NCBI GenBank assembly: GCA_947561585.1
Contig: CANNZV010001059.1
Coordinates: 62,001 to 126,000 of the forward strand
Length of the DNA stretch: 64,000 nt
Direction of reading: 5' to 3'
From: Caprella mutica
Taxonomy: Eukaryota > Arthropoda > Malacostraca > Amphipoda > Caprellidae
The notes beneath the pieces are model-generated. The model ran no database searches and was not told where the DNA came from. It saw only the letters and a list, made by a program, of their open reading frames with translations. The translations under genes were made by a program, and so were the position numbers. Positions 36,201 to 46,137 of the stretch are shown here, in pieces. Position 1 is the first letter of the stretch. Each line of letters starts with the position of its first letter.

Positions 36201-36378
36201 TACGGTTGAGCCAGAGGCTCTAACGGCAGAGCAGGAGCAGGTTATGGCTGAGTCTGATGAGTCAGACTCTGATAGACCCGAGGAAATCGGTGAAGTTGTC
36301 AGGGCTCCCGTGGAGGAGCCAAGACGATCAGGTAGGATTCGTCGTCAACCTGGTTGGTTGGCCGACTATGTCCCATGA
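33220..36378 (+). CDS. pol: Pol polyprotein (protease, RT, RNase H, integrase)
   Basis: This is the enzymatic polyprotein for processing, reverse transcription and integration. The first ATG (33220) gives 1052 residues, but the frame is open from 33142 and is probably entered by -1 frameshifting from gag. Protease: LVDTGSG (DTG at 64-66). Reverse transcriptase: VRPVMDYRELNPF (271-283), LKVVDLKAAYLQI (motif A, D312), LTRLGFGLTCAP (341-352), YIDD (376-379). RNase H: WTDASS (D524), VSELEAV (E561), ATDSRTV (D585), a further Asp at 644. Integrase: HHCC zinc site (AAHLPHHFG near 685-692; CEEC 719-722), then catalytic D752, D806 and E842 (SGNGIVERNHR). The acidic tail ends with basic RRSGRIRRQPGWL. 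All catalytic residues looked for are present. The RT is of an unusual gypsy-like lineage; finer placement needs a phylogeny. Confidence 0.93.
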   Translation: MDPSGKDSAASSSKLSPGDLVVVGANTPTKGTLGVLMAAGRLSSREMPVVKAIVNGQSVLCLVDTGSGCTMVSTRVVVGLKGRKARHFMTADGKTSTNGRECWVAVGLHGHCFSVRAIAHRGLENLGVDCLLGDDVVDHMGGVTIRRGSDSRYLVDWGKPNATDCCGVFSKGERRPIACGVAPPLSISDKDFDAVFANGKWTVSWRWAAGKPKQLQTGVGEYKCTRTPGVHERYTTEIQSWISKGWLVEWKGPVKGVIPLLVVVQPTKDKVRPVMDYRELNPFVESHTEESAVCAEKVRKWRQLQGQLKVVDLKAAYLQIHVSKELWQYQIVRYNGVHYALTRLGFGLTCAPRIMTMILGKVLSMDDQIDRATDHYIDDILVQESIVSASRVREHLHRYGLESKEPEGLDGGRVLGIALNKVPNGHLKMSKGSELSSYISESSGMTKRHLFSLCGRLTGHYPVAGWLRPHCSFLKRLGSDGSWDEPVSECVRKLVDELVSRVLSEDPVKGQWYVNPNGNVTVWTDASSLAMGVVIQVDGALVEDATWLRKKSDHHHINVSELEAVGRGINLAITWGFKAFAIATDSRTVLSWLDNTVEGHSRVRTKGAAQMLIKRRLAVIKEIINEYELAVEFRFVSTIENKADQLTRVTKKWLSYQESDDSETVETVSAALSTGKTLKDAIWAAHLPHHFGVDRTLYLGKQIRLDLTRNQVKREIEGCEECLRIDPSRRVENFVERGDLAVEGNWHRVAADVTHYNNVHYLSIVDCGPSRFTIWRRLSNETAASIVTNLQQVVVEHGPFAELLLDNSTAFRSATVEQFARDWGISLRFRAAYAPSGNGIVERNHRTIKRIAARGKISPEVATFWYNVTPRKGVEDASVPYRKIFKYPWRVPYDINQKVEVEGKNENFSIGDEVWVKPAIPSCTKHWTHGRVTEVQSKHVICVDGMPRHVRDVRKRRGSNEETPEYDSDEDESTFYDAHAGTEPLSRSADQVQPTVEPEALTAEQEQVMAESDESDSDRPEEIGEVVRAPVEEPRRSGRIRRQPGWLADYVP

Positions 36379-36385
36379 GTTCTTA

Positions 36386-36401
36386 AAGGAACTAGGGGGG
36401 A
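36386..36401 (+). promoter_or_regulatory. Polypurine tract
   Basis: AAAGGAACTAGGGGGGA sits directly before the TG of the 3' LTR, with AGGGGGGA as the uninterrupted purine run. This is the expected primer site for plus-strand synthesis. Confidence 0.75.
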
Positions 36402-36949
36402 TGTGGTAACTTGCTGTACTAATCTGTGATTACAAAAATGGTTGGAAGCGGCAAGCCACTGATAATGACAGAGGATTTTTTGAAGTGACGGCAGTAGCGT
36501 TTTGAGAGCTGGTTCTGTAAAGTGTTCTGTGAGTGTTTCAAGCTTTGTCTGTGACAAAAGTGTTTTTGTAAGTAACGTGTTACTTGCCTAACGGTTAGGT
36601 AGTTTTTGGGAGTACTTGTTGTACTAGCGTCGGTTTACTTTGGAAGTAAACCACGTAGTGGTGAGTTGCTTTCCTAAGCACGCAAGTTGAGGTTTGCATT
36701 TTGTGTGATTTGCTTCCTAGGTACAACCTTTTTGTACTGTGAGTACAAGAAGTGTTTACCGGTTGTCTCATCATACGGTTGTACGTTGTACAATCAGGTG
36801 TGAGTTGGCCAGTTAAAGGGGTGGTTGGAGACTGTGCAAGGGTTCTAGGAACTCGCAACTAGGATTGCAGTTAGTTTTTGCTTTGGCTAACTAACCAGTG
36901 ACGTCACTGCATCAGCTCTTGGGAGCTAGCAACTGAGGTTGTTCCTTCA
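36402..36949 (+). repeat. 3' LTR
   Basis: Same length as the 5' LTR (548 bp). The only difference noticed is G to T in GGTGGTGGGAG/GGTGGTTGGAG (near 32109 and 36826). It is followed by the second GTATG. Confidence 0.95.
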
Positions 36950-36954
36950 GTATG

Positions 36955-37213
36955 TAAGTGGTCTAACTTACCTATTTTGATTCATTTGTGGCATGGTTCG
37001 ATAACATGTAAACCAGCATAAAAATATCCTTCATGAACACAAGTTTCATGGTGGGATTAAATATGTCCCACCTTATAATGAAGCATAGTATTTACATTCA
37101 GTACTATTGAGTTTAATTACATATAAAAAACACAATTCAGTATCTGAAATAATATTATAACAATAAAATCTGCCGGTGCAACATGGTACTTTTTTATACT
37201 CAAATCTTATGAA
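36955..37213. other. Short AT-rich gap
   Basis: Nothing recognised between the LTR element and the next repeat. Confidence 0.5.
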
Positions 37214-37450
37214 TCCAAGAATTGACGCCTGTTTCGGAACTAAAAACTATATCGCTATCATCAAAAGGAAATTAAATACAAGGGACTCGAAGAGACACTC
37301 AGAAAGGAAAGTGGCTCCGATTCACCTACCACGAATAGTTGGCCAAGCTCAGGTATGCAGAAAAGCAGTTACTGTATTCTATATTTTTCTTAGTTTTGTA
37401 TTGGATGTGCTTGTAACCTTCTTTTCTTTTCAATAAACGTTATTATTATT
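37214..37450 (+). repeat. Dispersed repeat copy ending in AATAAA-(TTA)n
   Basis: ATTGACGCCTGTTTCGGAAC, then CATCAAAAGGAAATTAAATAC, then CTCAGAAAGGAAAGTGGCTC match the family at 57863 and 63435. After about 37320 the similarity stops. The segment ends in CAATAAACGTTATTATTATT (37431-37450), like a retroposon 3' tail. A frame at 37176-37436 crosses it but shows no domain. Confidence 0.5.
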
Positions 37451-37554
37451 CATTTGTGATAAAGTCATATGAATTGTTTCTGTTAACTGTTACGTGTGCT
37501 CAGTATTCAATGATTCATTAAATACTGACTCAATATAATGTGATATCCCATGTA

Positions 37555-39660
37555 ACATTTGAATATTCCGGGAATGTTCCATTCGGATTTAATGTTCCCC
37601 AATATTCCCACATTCCATACTGATGCTCCCGGAATCTTCCTGGAACATAAGAATGGAATATAATTCCAATTGAATATTCAGGGAATGTTCCCTCAAGCTC
37701 ATTAAATTCATAACATGTAAATTCATTTTTATGAATGTTCAGGGAATACTCGCTGAACATCAGTTAATTTATTCCATTTTCGAATCTTTTATGGAATATT
37801 CAGGGAACATTCCCTGAATATTCACCAACCTTTACATAATTCTATCAATAAAGTATTTCAATGGAGTATTCGAGGGATATTCCCTGAACATATGTTTATT
37901 CATACTATCTTCTATAATTTGATGGAATATTTAGGGAACATTCCTGGATTATTGGAAAAATTGAAGATAATCATAAACATTCATCTCTTCCATGGGAGTA
38001 TTCAAGGAATATTCCCTGAACATGAAATTTTCGAACTATATTCTACAATTTAATGGAATGTTTAGGGAACATTCCTGGATTATCGGATAATACTTTAAAT
38101 AATTATAAGCATTCATCTCTTCCTAGGGAGTATTCAAGGAATATTCCCTGAACATAAGATTTTCAACCTATCTTCTACAATTTAATGAAATGTTTAGGGA
38201 ACATTCCTGGATTATCGGATAATACTTTAAATAATCCTAAATATTCTTCTCTTCCTTGGGAGTATTCAAGGAATATTCCCTGAGCATAAGATTTTCAAAC
38301 TATCTTCTAAAATTTAATGGAATATTTAGGGAACATTCCTGGATTATTGGAAAAACTGAAAATAATTCTAAACATTCATCTCTTCCTTGGGAGTATTCAA
38401 GGAATATTCCCCGAATATAAGATTTTCGAACTATATTTTACAATTTAATGGAAAGTTTAGGGAACATTCCTGGATTATTGGAAAAACTGAAAATAATTCT
38501 AAACATCCATATCTTCCTTGGGAGTATTCAAGGAATATTCCCTGAACGTAAGATTTTCAAACTATCTTCTACAATTTAATGGATTATTTAGGGAACATTC
38601 CTGGGTTATCGGATAATACTTTAAATAATTCAAAACACCCATCTCTTCCATGGGAGTATTCAAGGAATATTCCCTGAAACAAATGGTTTTCGAACTATCT
38701 TCTACAATTTAATGGAATATTTAGGGAACATTCCTTGATTATCAGAAAAACTGAAAATAATTCTAAACATTCATCTATCTCTTCCTTGGGAGTATTCAAG
38801 GAATATTCCCTGAATTTAAGATTTTCAACCTATTCTCTACAATTTAATGGAATGTTTAGGGAACATCCCTGGATTATCGGATAATACTTTGAATAATTCT
38901 AAACATTCTTCTCTTCCTTGGGAGTATTCAAGGAATTTTCCATGAACATAAGATTTTCAAACTATTTTCTACAATTTAATGGATTATTCAGGGAACATTC
39001 CTAGATTATTGGAAAAACTGAAAATAATTCTAAACATTAAACTCTTCTCTGGGAGTATTCAAGGAATATTCCCTGAACATAAGATTTTCGAACAATTTAA
39101 TGGAATGTTTAGGGAACACTCTTGGATTATCGGATAATACTTTAAATAACTATAATAATTATAAGGAGTATTAAAGGAATATTCCCTGAACATAACTAGA
39201 AGCATACAATAATCTACAATATAATGGAATGTCTAAGGAACATTCCTGGATTATAGGAAAATACTTTAAATAATTCTAACAATCAACAATTTCTATTGAG
39301 TTTTCAAGGAATATTCCCTGAATATAAGTTTATTTATTCTATATTCTACAATTAAGTGGAATTTTCAGGGAATATTCGTGGATTATCGGAGAATACTTTA
39401 AATGATTAAACTAAATAAATGGATTTCTTGAGGAGAATTTCCATAACATAAGTATAGATGCAAACAATATTCTACATGTAAATGGAATCTTCAAGGAATA
39501 TTCCTGGATTATCAAAAGATACTTTAAATAATTCTAACATTTTAGTATATCATTTGAGTACCAAAGGAATATTCCCTCAATATTAGCATATTCATACGAT
39601 CTTCTATAATTAAATGGAATGTTCAGGGAACATTCCTGAATTATCGGTAAAACAATAGAA
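37555..39660. repeat. 131-bp satellite rich in GGAATATTCC/GGAACATTCC dyads
   Basis: Tandem units of 131-132 bp start with GGGAGTATTCAAGGAATATT at 37994, 38126, 38258, 38389 and 38520, and onwards to about 39600 with growing divergence at both edges. Each unit has two dyads, AGGAATATTCCCTGAA and AGGGAACATTCCTGG, joined by AT-rich spacers including GATTATCGGATAATACTTTAAA. The dyads contain GAANNTTC, the heat-shock-element core. No coding capacity. Confidence 0.9.
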
Positions 39661-40045
39661 TTATTTTAAGTTTTACCGATAATCCAGGAATGTTCTACAT
39701 TCCATTATATTGTAGAATATTGTATGCATATAGTTATGTTCAGAGGTTTTTTCTTTAATACTTTGCAAGTATTATTTGTAATTATAAGAATATTTGTAAT
39801 ATTTGTAATAATCGTAATATTTGTAATATTTGTAATATTGTAATATTTGTACTATTTATAATATTTGTAATATTTGTAATATTGTAATATTTGTACTATT
39901 TATAATATTTGTAATATTTGTAATATTCAAAGTGTTATCCGATAATCCAAGAGTGTTCCCACAACATTCCATTAAATTATAGAAGATAGTTTGAAAATAT
40001 TATGTTCAGGGAATATTTCTTGAATATTCCCAAGGATTATTAATT
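39661..40045. repeat. Inverted tail of the 131-bp satellite with a (TAATATTTG)n tract
   Basis: Pieces of the unit appear in reverse orientation: CCGATAATCCAGGAATGTTC at 39676, then TTATCCGATAATCCAAGAGTG near 39940 and TTCAGGGAATATTTCTTG near 40005. Between them is a simple repeat of TAATATTTG (about 39786-39928). Together with 37555-39660 this makes an asymmetric foldback. Confidence 0.8.
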
Positions 40046-40329
40046 AAAAATTTAATTAATCAATATTATTGCTACCTAGACTTGCAAGGGGTGTTGACTA
40101 CTGAATTCAAATATATAAAAAAAATTCTACTGAATATGAATATATAAAACAATTAAGGAGGATTTATTAAAATTATTCTGATGTAATGTAAATGGTTATA
40201 ATCATATATTAAAAACTTTCGATATGAGATAATCAATTTCTTAAAGTTTAAATCATCTTTTTATATCTTGTGAATTATATTTAAACCCCCTGCGAGGCTA
40301 AGCCATTTCTGATATTCGTTGAGTTTTGC
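40046..40329. other. AT-rich gap
   Basis: Nothing recognised. Confidence 0.5.
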
Positions 40330-40515
40330 AGTGTGCGTGACGTCATCACAGCAACACTCGAAAGTCAAATTTAAAGTAACTAAAATGCGTCAAATCATAA
40401 TAATTTTAATTTGTGGTCAATATATGAATGCAATAATAAATTTAGTTTATTATTTAATCACATAAGTCTCTAATTTTCTATTTAATAGTACTGCCTTGAT
40501 GACGTCACGTACACT
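40330..40515. mobile_element. Small MITE with AGTGTNCGTGACGTCATCA ends
   Basis: AGTGTGCGTGACGTCATCA (40330-40348) and its complement at 40497-40515 match at 18 of 19 positions. The 186-bp element has no gene. Each end contains a TGACGTCA palindrome. A single matching end lies at 23946. Confidence 0.65.
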
Positions 40516-41233
40516 AAGCACATGATTTGCCTCTGCCAAGTAAAAGTTCAACTGGAACAGTTGAAACTTGATCAGTTCTATTTTCCATTTCACAGCGAGT
40601 GGTTGAGCGAATTGTTGTGCAATTAATGAATCGAAATTGTTTGCTCCTTTCGTCAAATATGGAGCAAATGCTATTGAAAAAACAATTATTTTCAATTCAA
40701 CTTAGAGAATTATAGTAGCTACATTCAACGCTATTGAAAATAGGTAGAATGGTAAAGATTTTACTTTCAAAAACGTGCCCGTGAAATAAGTGTCTCCGCC
40801 ATATTGAACAGCAGTTGTCCGCTAGATGGCTTCCTGCTCCCCAATCGGAAGTTAGCCATATTGCAGCAGTAGCTAGTGAATATTACACTATTTACACAGG
40901 CTACCACCAAACTACAAAGAGATGATTCTTATTGGCTATTGTGACAGAGCTACTCTGATATCATTAACTGTAAGTATAGCTATAACTACTTAGGTATCAT
41001 CAAATTAAATAGGTAGTTTAATCAAATTCCTATATCGTTTTACTAAATTAGGTCCGTAGGCACATGATCTCGAGCAATCTAGTATCTTAATAAACAATGA
41101 AAAAATGAATACATGTTGCAATAGTACCTACCTTGTTACGTACCTATGTGTAGATATGTTATTAATTTTACTCTCTTACAGTTATATTGGCTTATCTTTA
41201 TTATTGTTTAGGTATGCTTAGTTACCTTTGTAC
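40516..41233. other. Non-coding stretch
   Basis: Nothing recognised. Confidence 0.5.
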
Positions 41234-41724
41234 TAGGGCTAGTTACGAATTATCGGTCAGTTCCATATCTTCGATCACATGAAAAACTATAATAGGAGCT
41301 ACCTATCTCTAGACTATAGGTAGGGTAAGTTACGCTTTGTCGGTCGGTTTCACATGTTCAGTCATATAAGAAAAAACTATATACCTAATCGGAAATTTAT
41401 TTTTATTAGTATCCATGTTAAGGTATCATGGATACCAATAAAAGTAATAATTTTTATATATTTTTTCTTATATGACCAATAATGTGATTGTGAAACTGTC
41501 AGATTATTCGAAACTTACCTACCCTAGGTACCTATTAATTATTATTGAATTCTTGTATTTATTAATGTATTATGGATGGTAACGGTGTCATATCATGGAT
41601 ATAAATTATTTAAACATTAGGCTAATTAATTCTTGTTAGGTACTACCCATGTACCTAAATCGTTTTCTCTTCTGAGTCTATGACCGAAGATGTGGAACTG
41701 ACCGATAATTCGTAATTTGCCCTA
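41234..41724. mobile_element. MITE of the TAGGGTAAGTTACGAATTATC family (copy B, with insertion)
   Basis: The left end TAGGGCTAGTTACGAATTAT...TTCGATCACATG and right end ...ATGACCGAAGATGTGGAACT...CGTAATTTGCCCTA are inverted partners about 50 bp long. The interior is enlarged by a second copy of the same family (41331-41526). Confidence 0.7.
41331..41526. mobile_element. MITE of the same family nested in copy B (copy C)
   Basis: It starts TAGGGTAAGTTACGCTTTG and ends ...TTCGAAACTTACCTACCCTA. Its own inner inverted repeat (ATACCTAATCGG.../ATGGATACC) adds a second stem near 41415-41450. Confidence 0.65.
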
Positions 41725-42008
41725 ATATCAAGTTAGCTATGACAATTCATCATTATTCATGCCTATAAATTATAAAGTCATCAGTCTTGCCAATAGTTTT
41801 TTCTACTGTCAACTGATAGGTAAAATAAAAGTAATAATTTATGAGGTGATAGAATGAGTACCTAGAAAAATGACCTGCTGATAGGTATAACTGTGATCGA
41901 ATTGACTCACTTCAGGGCAACTTTTTGATAACTCTATTTCTAGTAATGCATGAGTCATGATTTGAATTGAAATGTATATATTATAATTTATAGCTATTGT
42001 TAATATTA

Positions 42009-43086
42009 TCCCTCCCCATAATAAAGAGCATTGTGTTTTTATAAATATATAAATAAATCCATCGTGCTCAAGAATTTTTTTATATAACTCAGTTTTCTTA
42101 TACTAGATATCTTCCAAATACTCCAAAATTTTTCAAATACTCCGAAATTTTCCGATAACTACCAAATTTTCCGATAACTACCAAATTTTCCGATAACTAC
42201 CAAATTTTCATAAAACTACCAAATTTTCCTAAAACTAGAAAATTTTCCTTAAACATTTAATTTTCGTAAAACATTCAAGTTTCCGAAAACATTCAAGTTT
42301 CCGAAAACATTAAATTTTCCGAAAACATTAAATTTTTCGAAAACACTAAATTTTTCGAGAACACTAAATTTTCCGAAAACTCAAACTTGTCTGAAGATCA
42401 AATTTTCTCTCAAGAAACTCATCCAAATTCATCCAAAACCTCAATTCTTTCAAAAACTCAAAATTCTTCCAAAAACTCAAAATTCTTCCAAAAACTCAAA
42501 ATTCTTCCAAAAACTCAAAATTCTTCCAAAAACTCAATTCTTCCAAAAACTCAATTCTTCCAAAAACTCAAAATTCTTCCCAAAAACTTTAAATTCTTCC
42601 AAAAAACTTTAAATTCTTCCAAAAAACTCAAAATTCTTCCAAAAAACTCAAAATTCTTCCAAAAAACTCAAAATTCTTCCAAAAAACTCAAAATTCTTCC
42701 AAAAAACTCAAAATTCTTCCAAAAACTCAAAATTCTTCCAAAAACTCAAAATTCTTCCAAAAACTCAAAATTCTTCAAAAAACTTAAAATTATTCCAAAA
42801 ACTCAAAATTCTTCCACAAACTCAAATTTTCCGGAAACTCAAAATTTTACAAAACTATTTTACGGAAACACTCAATTTCCGTTTTCCATTAAAAACCCGT
42901 TATTCATAACGGCCTAATACAAAAACTCAAAATTCTTCCAAAAACTCAAAATTCTTCCAAAAACTCAAAATTCTTCCAAAAACTCAAATTTTCCGGAAAC
43001 TCAAAATTTTACAAAACTATTTTACGGAAACACTCAATTTCCGTTTTCCATTAAAAACCCGTTATTCATAACGGCCTAATAACTAG
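42009..43086 (+). mobile_element. Helitron with internal minisatellite and duplicated 3' end
   Basis: It begins TCCCTCCCCATAATAAAGAG after A (42008), like the Helitron at 46880. It ends with hairpin CCGTTAT-TC-ATAACGG (43059-43074) and CTAG (43083-43086). The base after CTAG is C rather than T. The last ~110 bp including the hairpin occur twice (42812-42922 and 42975-43082). The middle is filled by tandem repeats of ACTCAAAATTCTTCCAAAA and relatives. No Rep/helicase. The 176-residue frame at 42387-42917 is repeat-derived. Confidence 0.7.
42110..42830 (+). repeat. ~19-bp minisatellite (ACTCAAAATTCTTCCAAAA)
   Basis: A graded series of related phrases: CTACCAAATTTTCCGATAA (42140-42230), then AACATTAAATTTTCCGAAA (42255-42380), then ACTCAAAATTCTTCCAAAA (42430-42810). 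They look like successive stages of expansion from one ancestral phrase. Confidence 0.85.
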
Positions 43087-43919
43087 CTTAAATCATAATA
43101 GCCAATACAGCTCATGCAATTGTAATCTCATTGTATACCCCTCTCCTACAGTTCCAGCTCTTCTGCTTTTAAATGACGAATAACGATGTTCATACTTCAT
43201 AGCAAATTGGGTTCTCTTCACTGATGTAAATCAAAAAAGAAATAAGGAAGCATGTCACAGTAGCTACTACAGAAAATACGAAATCTTAATATTTTTTGGA
43301 CAATCTTGATCGAAAAAGCTAGGTGAGTATTGTAGCAATTATATTCTTATGAATAATTCATTAATAATATCTAGTTAATTAGCAATATCTGAAAAAATGA
43401 TTTTTTTTTTCTTTTATTTTTTTAAATCATAGTTCAATCTTCCAGATAATTTAGTAACATTTTTAGACACCAATTAATTATTCATTGGTTCTTGAATGAG
43501 GCCAAACTTTCGAATGCTACTTCTAATATGTATCCTGCATGCAATAATCTATGGATACATACTTTATTTTAATTTCAGAGCATTAGTGCTCTTTTAACTA
43601 ATAATACGGTTAAAGTCTATTCTATTCTTAATTATTTTAATTATATCCAATGCTATTTATTTGTAGCTGCTACATCACTTTAATTTTTGCAGAATAATAG
43701 CTAAGCCAATTTCAATTACAGATACTTTGAGACGGACATCTTATAGGAGAATGGCTTTACAACTTCAGAGATCTACTCTGTGGTCGGACTGTGGGTGCGA
43801 GGAACAGGAAAATGGACGAGAAGAATGAATGAAGTTATTCCCTTCGTAAGGTTTCCCCTCTATTCGTTAAATCTGGTGTCTCATGTTCAGTAATCGATGA
43901 GACTATTTACTCAGCTATG
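43087..43919. other. Non-coding stretch
   Basis: No supported gene. A 34-codon open stretch after a good CAATTACAG acceptor (43729 on) is noted but not called. Otherwise nothing recognised. Confidence 0.45.
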
Positions 43920-44104
43920 CTGGGTAAGTTACAAATTGATGCACAGTTCCACATTTTCGATTATGCTACCTATAAAACGAATATATTTGATATAACTTTT
44001 CTATACGTTATTTTTATTGGTCACCAATCTAAAACGTTCAATTTTATAATTTTTACTTCTATGATCGAGAATGTGGAAATATCGATAATTCGTAACTGAC
44101 CCTA
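43920..44104. mobile_element. MITE of the TAGGGTAAGTTACGAATTATC family (copy D)
   Basis: The left end CTGGGTAAGTTACAAATTGA...CAGTTCCACATTTTCGATTA is mirrored by ...ATGATCGAGAATGTGGAAAT...TTCGTAACTGACCCTA. The 60-residue frame inside is accidental. Confidence 0.65.
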
Positions 44105-44216
44105 AATAGTGAACCTCAAATTATTACTATTTACAATTTGTTTAATAAGCCTGGTGGGGATCTATCCTGAAGCTGTATATGGCTAATGGAAGAGAATGAG
44201 AGTAGCGTCAGTAGTG

Positions 44217-45262
44217 GTAGTATGGTACATCTAGCCCCTGCCCCTGGCCGAGGGGGGCACGCGAGGGGGGCAAAATCGGGTGCGTATTTTAATTAGGTTA
44301 CAATTTTGTTATCAGATAAGAAATTAGGTTGGATATTTGAAATAAATATTATTTTTGGTAGTATGGTACATCTAGCCCCTGCCCCTGGCCGAGGGGGGCA
44401 CGCGAGGGGGGCAAAATCGGGTGCGTATTTTAATTAGGTTACAATTTTGTTATCAGATAAGAAATTAGGTTGGATATTTGAAATAAATATTATTTTTGGT
44501 AGTATGGTACATCTAGCCCCTGCCCCTGGCCGAGGGGGGCACGCGAGGGGGGCAAAATCGGGTGCGTATTTTAATTAGGTTACAATTTTGTTATCAGATA
44601 AGAAATTAGGTTGGATATTTGAAATAAATATTATTTTTGGTAGTATGGTACATCTAGCCCCTGCCCCTGGCAGAGGGGGGCACGCGAGGGGGGCAAAATC
44701 GGGTGCGTATTTTAATTAGGTTACAATTTTGTTATCAGATAAGAAATTAGGTTGGATATTTGAAATAAATATTATTTTTGGTAGTATGGTACATCTAGCC
44801 CCTGCCCCTGGCAGAGGGGGGCACGCGAGGGGGGCAAAATCGGGTGCGTATTTTAATTAGGTTACAATTTTGTTATCAGATAAGAAATTAGGTTGGATAT
44901 TTGAAATAAATATTATTTTTGGTAGTATGGTACATCTAGCCCCTGCCCCCCGGGCGAGGGGGGCACGCGAGGGGGGCAAAGGCGGGTGCGTAATTTAATT
45001 AGGCTACAATTTTGTTATCAGATAAGAAATTAGGTTGGATATTTGAAATAAATATTATTTTATTGAAATTATGTTAGGAGGGGGCACAGCCCCCTCCTCC
45101 CCAAAGACACGCGGGGGGGCACCGGGCGGTTGCGTAATTTAATTGGGTAACAGTTTTTTTATTAGATAAGAAATTAGAATGGGTATTTAAAATAAATATT
45201 GTTTTTATTGAAATAAGTTGAAAGTATGTTAGCAGGGGGGAGACAGCCCCCTTCTTCCCAAA
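44217..45262 (+). repeat. 141-bp tandem array, left palindrome end
   Basis: Six nearly identical units, each with GTATGGTACATCTAGCCCCT, a G-rich block (GAGGGGGGCACGCGAGGGG) and an AT-rich block, start at 44220, 44361, 44502, 44643, 44784 and 44925. About 1.5 diverged units with GGGGGCACAGCCCCC blocks follow. Very low divergence suggests recent amplification. Confidence 0.93.
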
Positions 45263-46137
45263 CAGTGTAACTAGGTTGCTGATTGTAACAGATAATCATT
45301 TGGGTCAGGTAAGTGCCTTTTCCAGTAGGGGCTCATTGAAATAACTCGAAGCTGTTTTTTAAGTAGGTTCTCTTTTTTTTATCATATAGGTTTCGTTTGA
45401 GGTAGTTTCTACTAGGTTAATATTTATATCTGAATAAAAAATTGTTTCTTTATAGAATGGAATAACATCTTATGAACTATAATTGTAAAACCATGAGGAA
45501 TGAGAGAAAGATGGGATTTAATACTCAAGATATATTTTAAAATAATAATAATACATTTCAGTATACAATAATGATGAATATCTATTAAATTAAATTAACT
45601 TTAATAGTACTTATCAAATATAAAATTATAACAGGTTGAGATGAAATTTTGGCGTTGAAGAGCTGTAATTGATAAGGTTATAGCTATCAAAACCAGCAAC
45701 CTGTGCATTTAACAGATTGATGGTTTCAATAATTATTATTTATCTTTCATTCATTATCATAGAGGTGGTTGAGACTCTTCCAGTGACAGGGTGAAGATGA
45801 AAATGATGCGATGAAATGTAGTTTCATTTATTAATGCTCACACATGATGTCTTAATCCTATATCATAATAATAAATTGATACACGAATTAAATTAATTAA
45901 ACAATTTCAATCGTAAATACATCAAAAATACATAATTTTGTAATGAATATAATAATAATAAATTAATATTACATTTCATTAATATATTTACAAATGTGGT
46001 GGCGTCAAATAATAAATATTCTTTCACTAATTGTATCTTGATATAAAATTTAGTAAATTTATTTGTTAATGATATTATGATTGGTCAATTAAATAATCGA
46101 ATATATTTTTTTTAAAATATGTTCTTTCAGGTGTCCT

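Larger units (their letters stand above)
31685..36949 (+). mobile_element. LTR retrotransposon, Ty3/gypsy-like, apparently complete and young
   Basis: Two 548-bp LTRs, one difference noticed between them, enclose gag and pol. The whole is flanked by a perfect 5-bp duplication GTATG (31680-31684 and 36950-36954). Pol order is protease, reverse transcriptase, RNase H, integrase, the Ty3/gypsy (Metaviridae) order. There is no env: pol stops 24 bases before the polypurine tract and 3' LTR. A standard TGG-starting primer-binding site is not visible after the 5' LTR. The coding part is clearly GC-richer than its surroundings. Near-identical LTRs and open frames indicate recent insertion. Confidence 0.95.

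Noticed and set aside
32464..36223. Several 70-145 residue frames on both strands within gag-pol
   Set aside because: Shadows of the GC-richer coding region; gag and pol explain the locus fully.
37176..37436. 86-residue frame over the dispersed repeat copy
   Set aside because: It runs from unique DNA through a non-coding repeat into a poly-A-signal tail; no domain.
42387..42917. 176-residue open frame (NSSKNSKFFQKL-type repeats)
   Set aside because: It is produced by the ACTCAAAATTCTTCC minisatellite inside a Helitron; low complexity and no domain.
43729..43830. 34-codon open stretch after a good splice acceptor
   Set aside because: Too short, no partner exon recognised, and the frame ends without a donor; kept only as a note.
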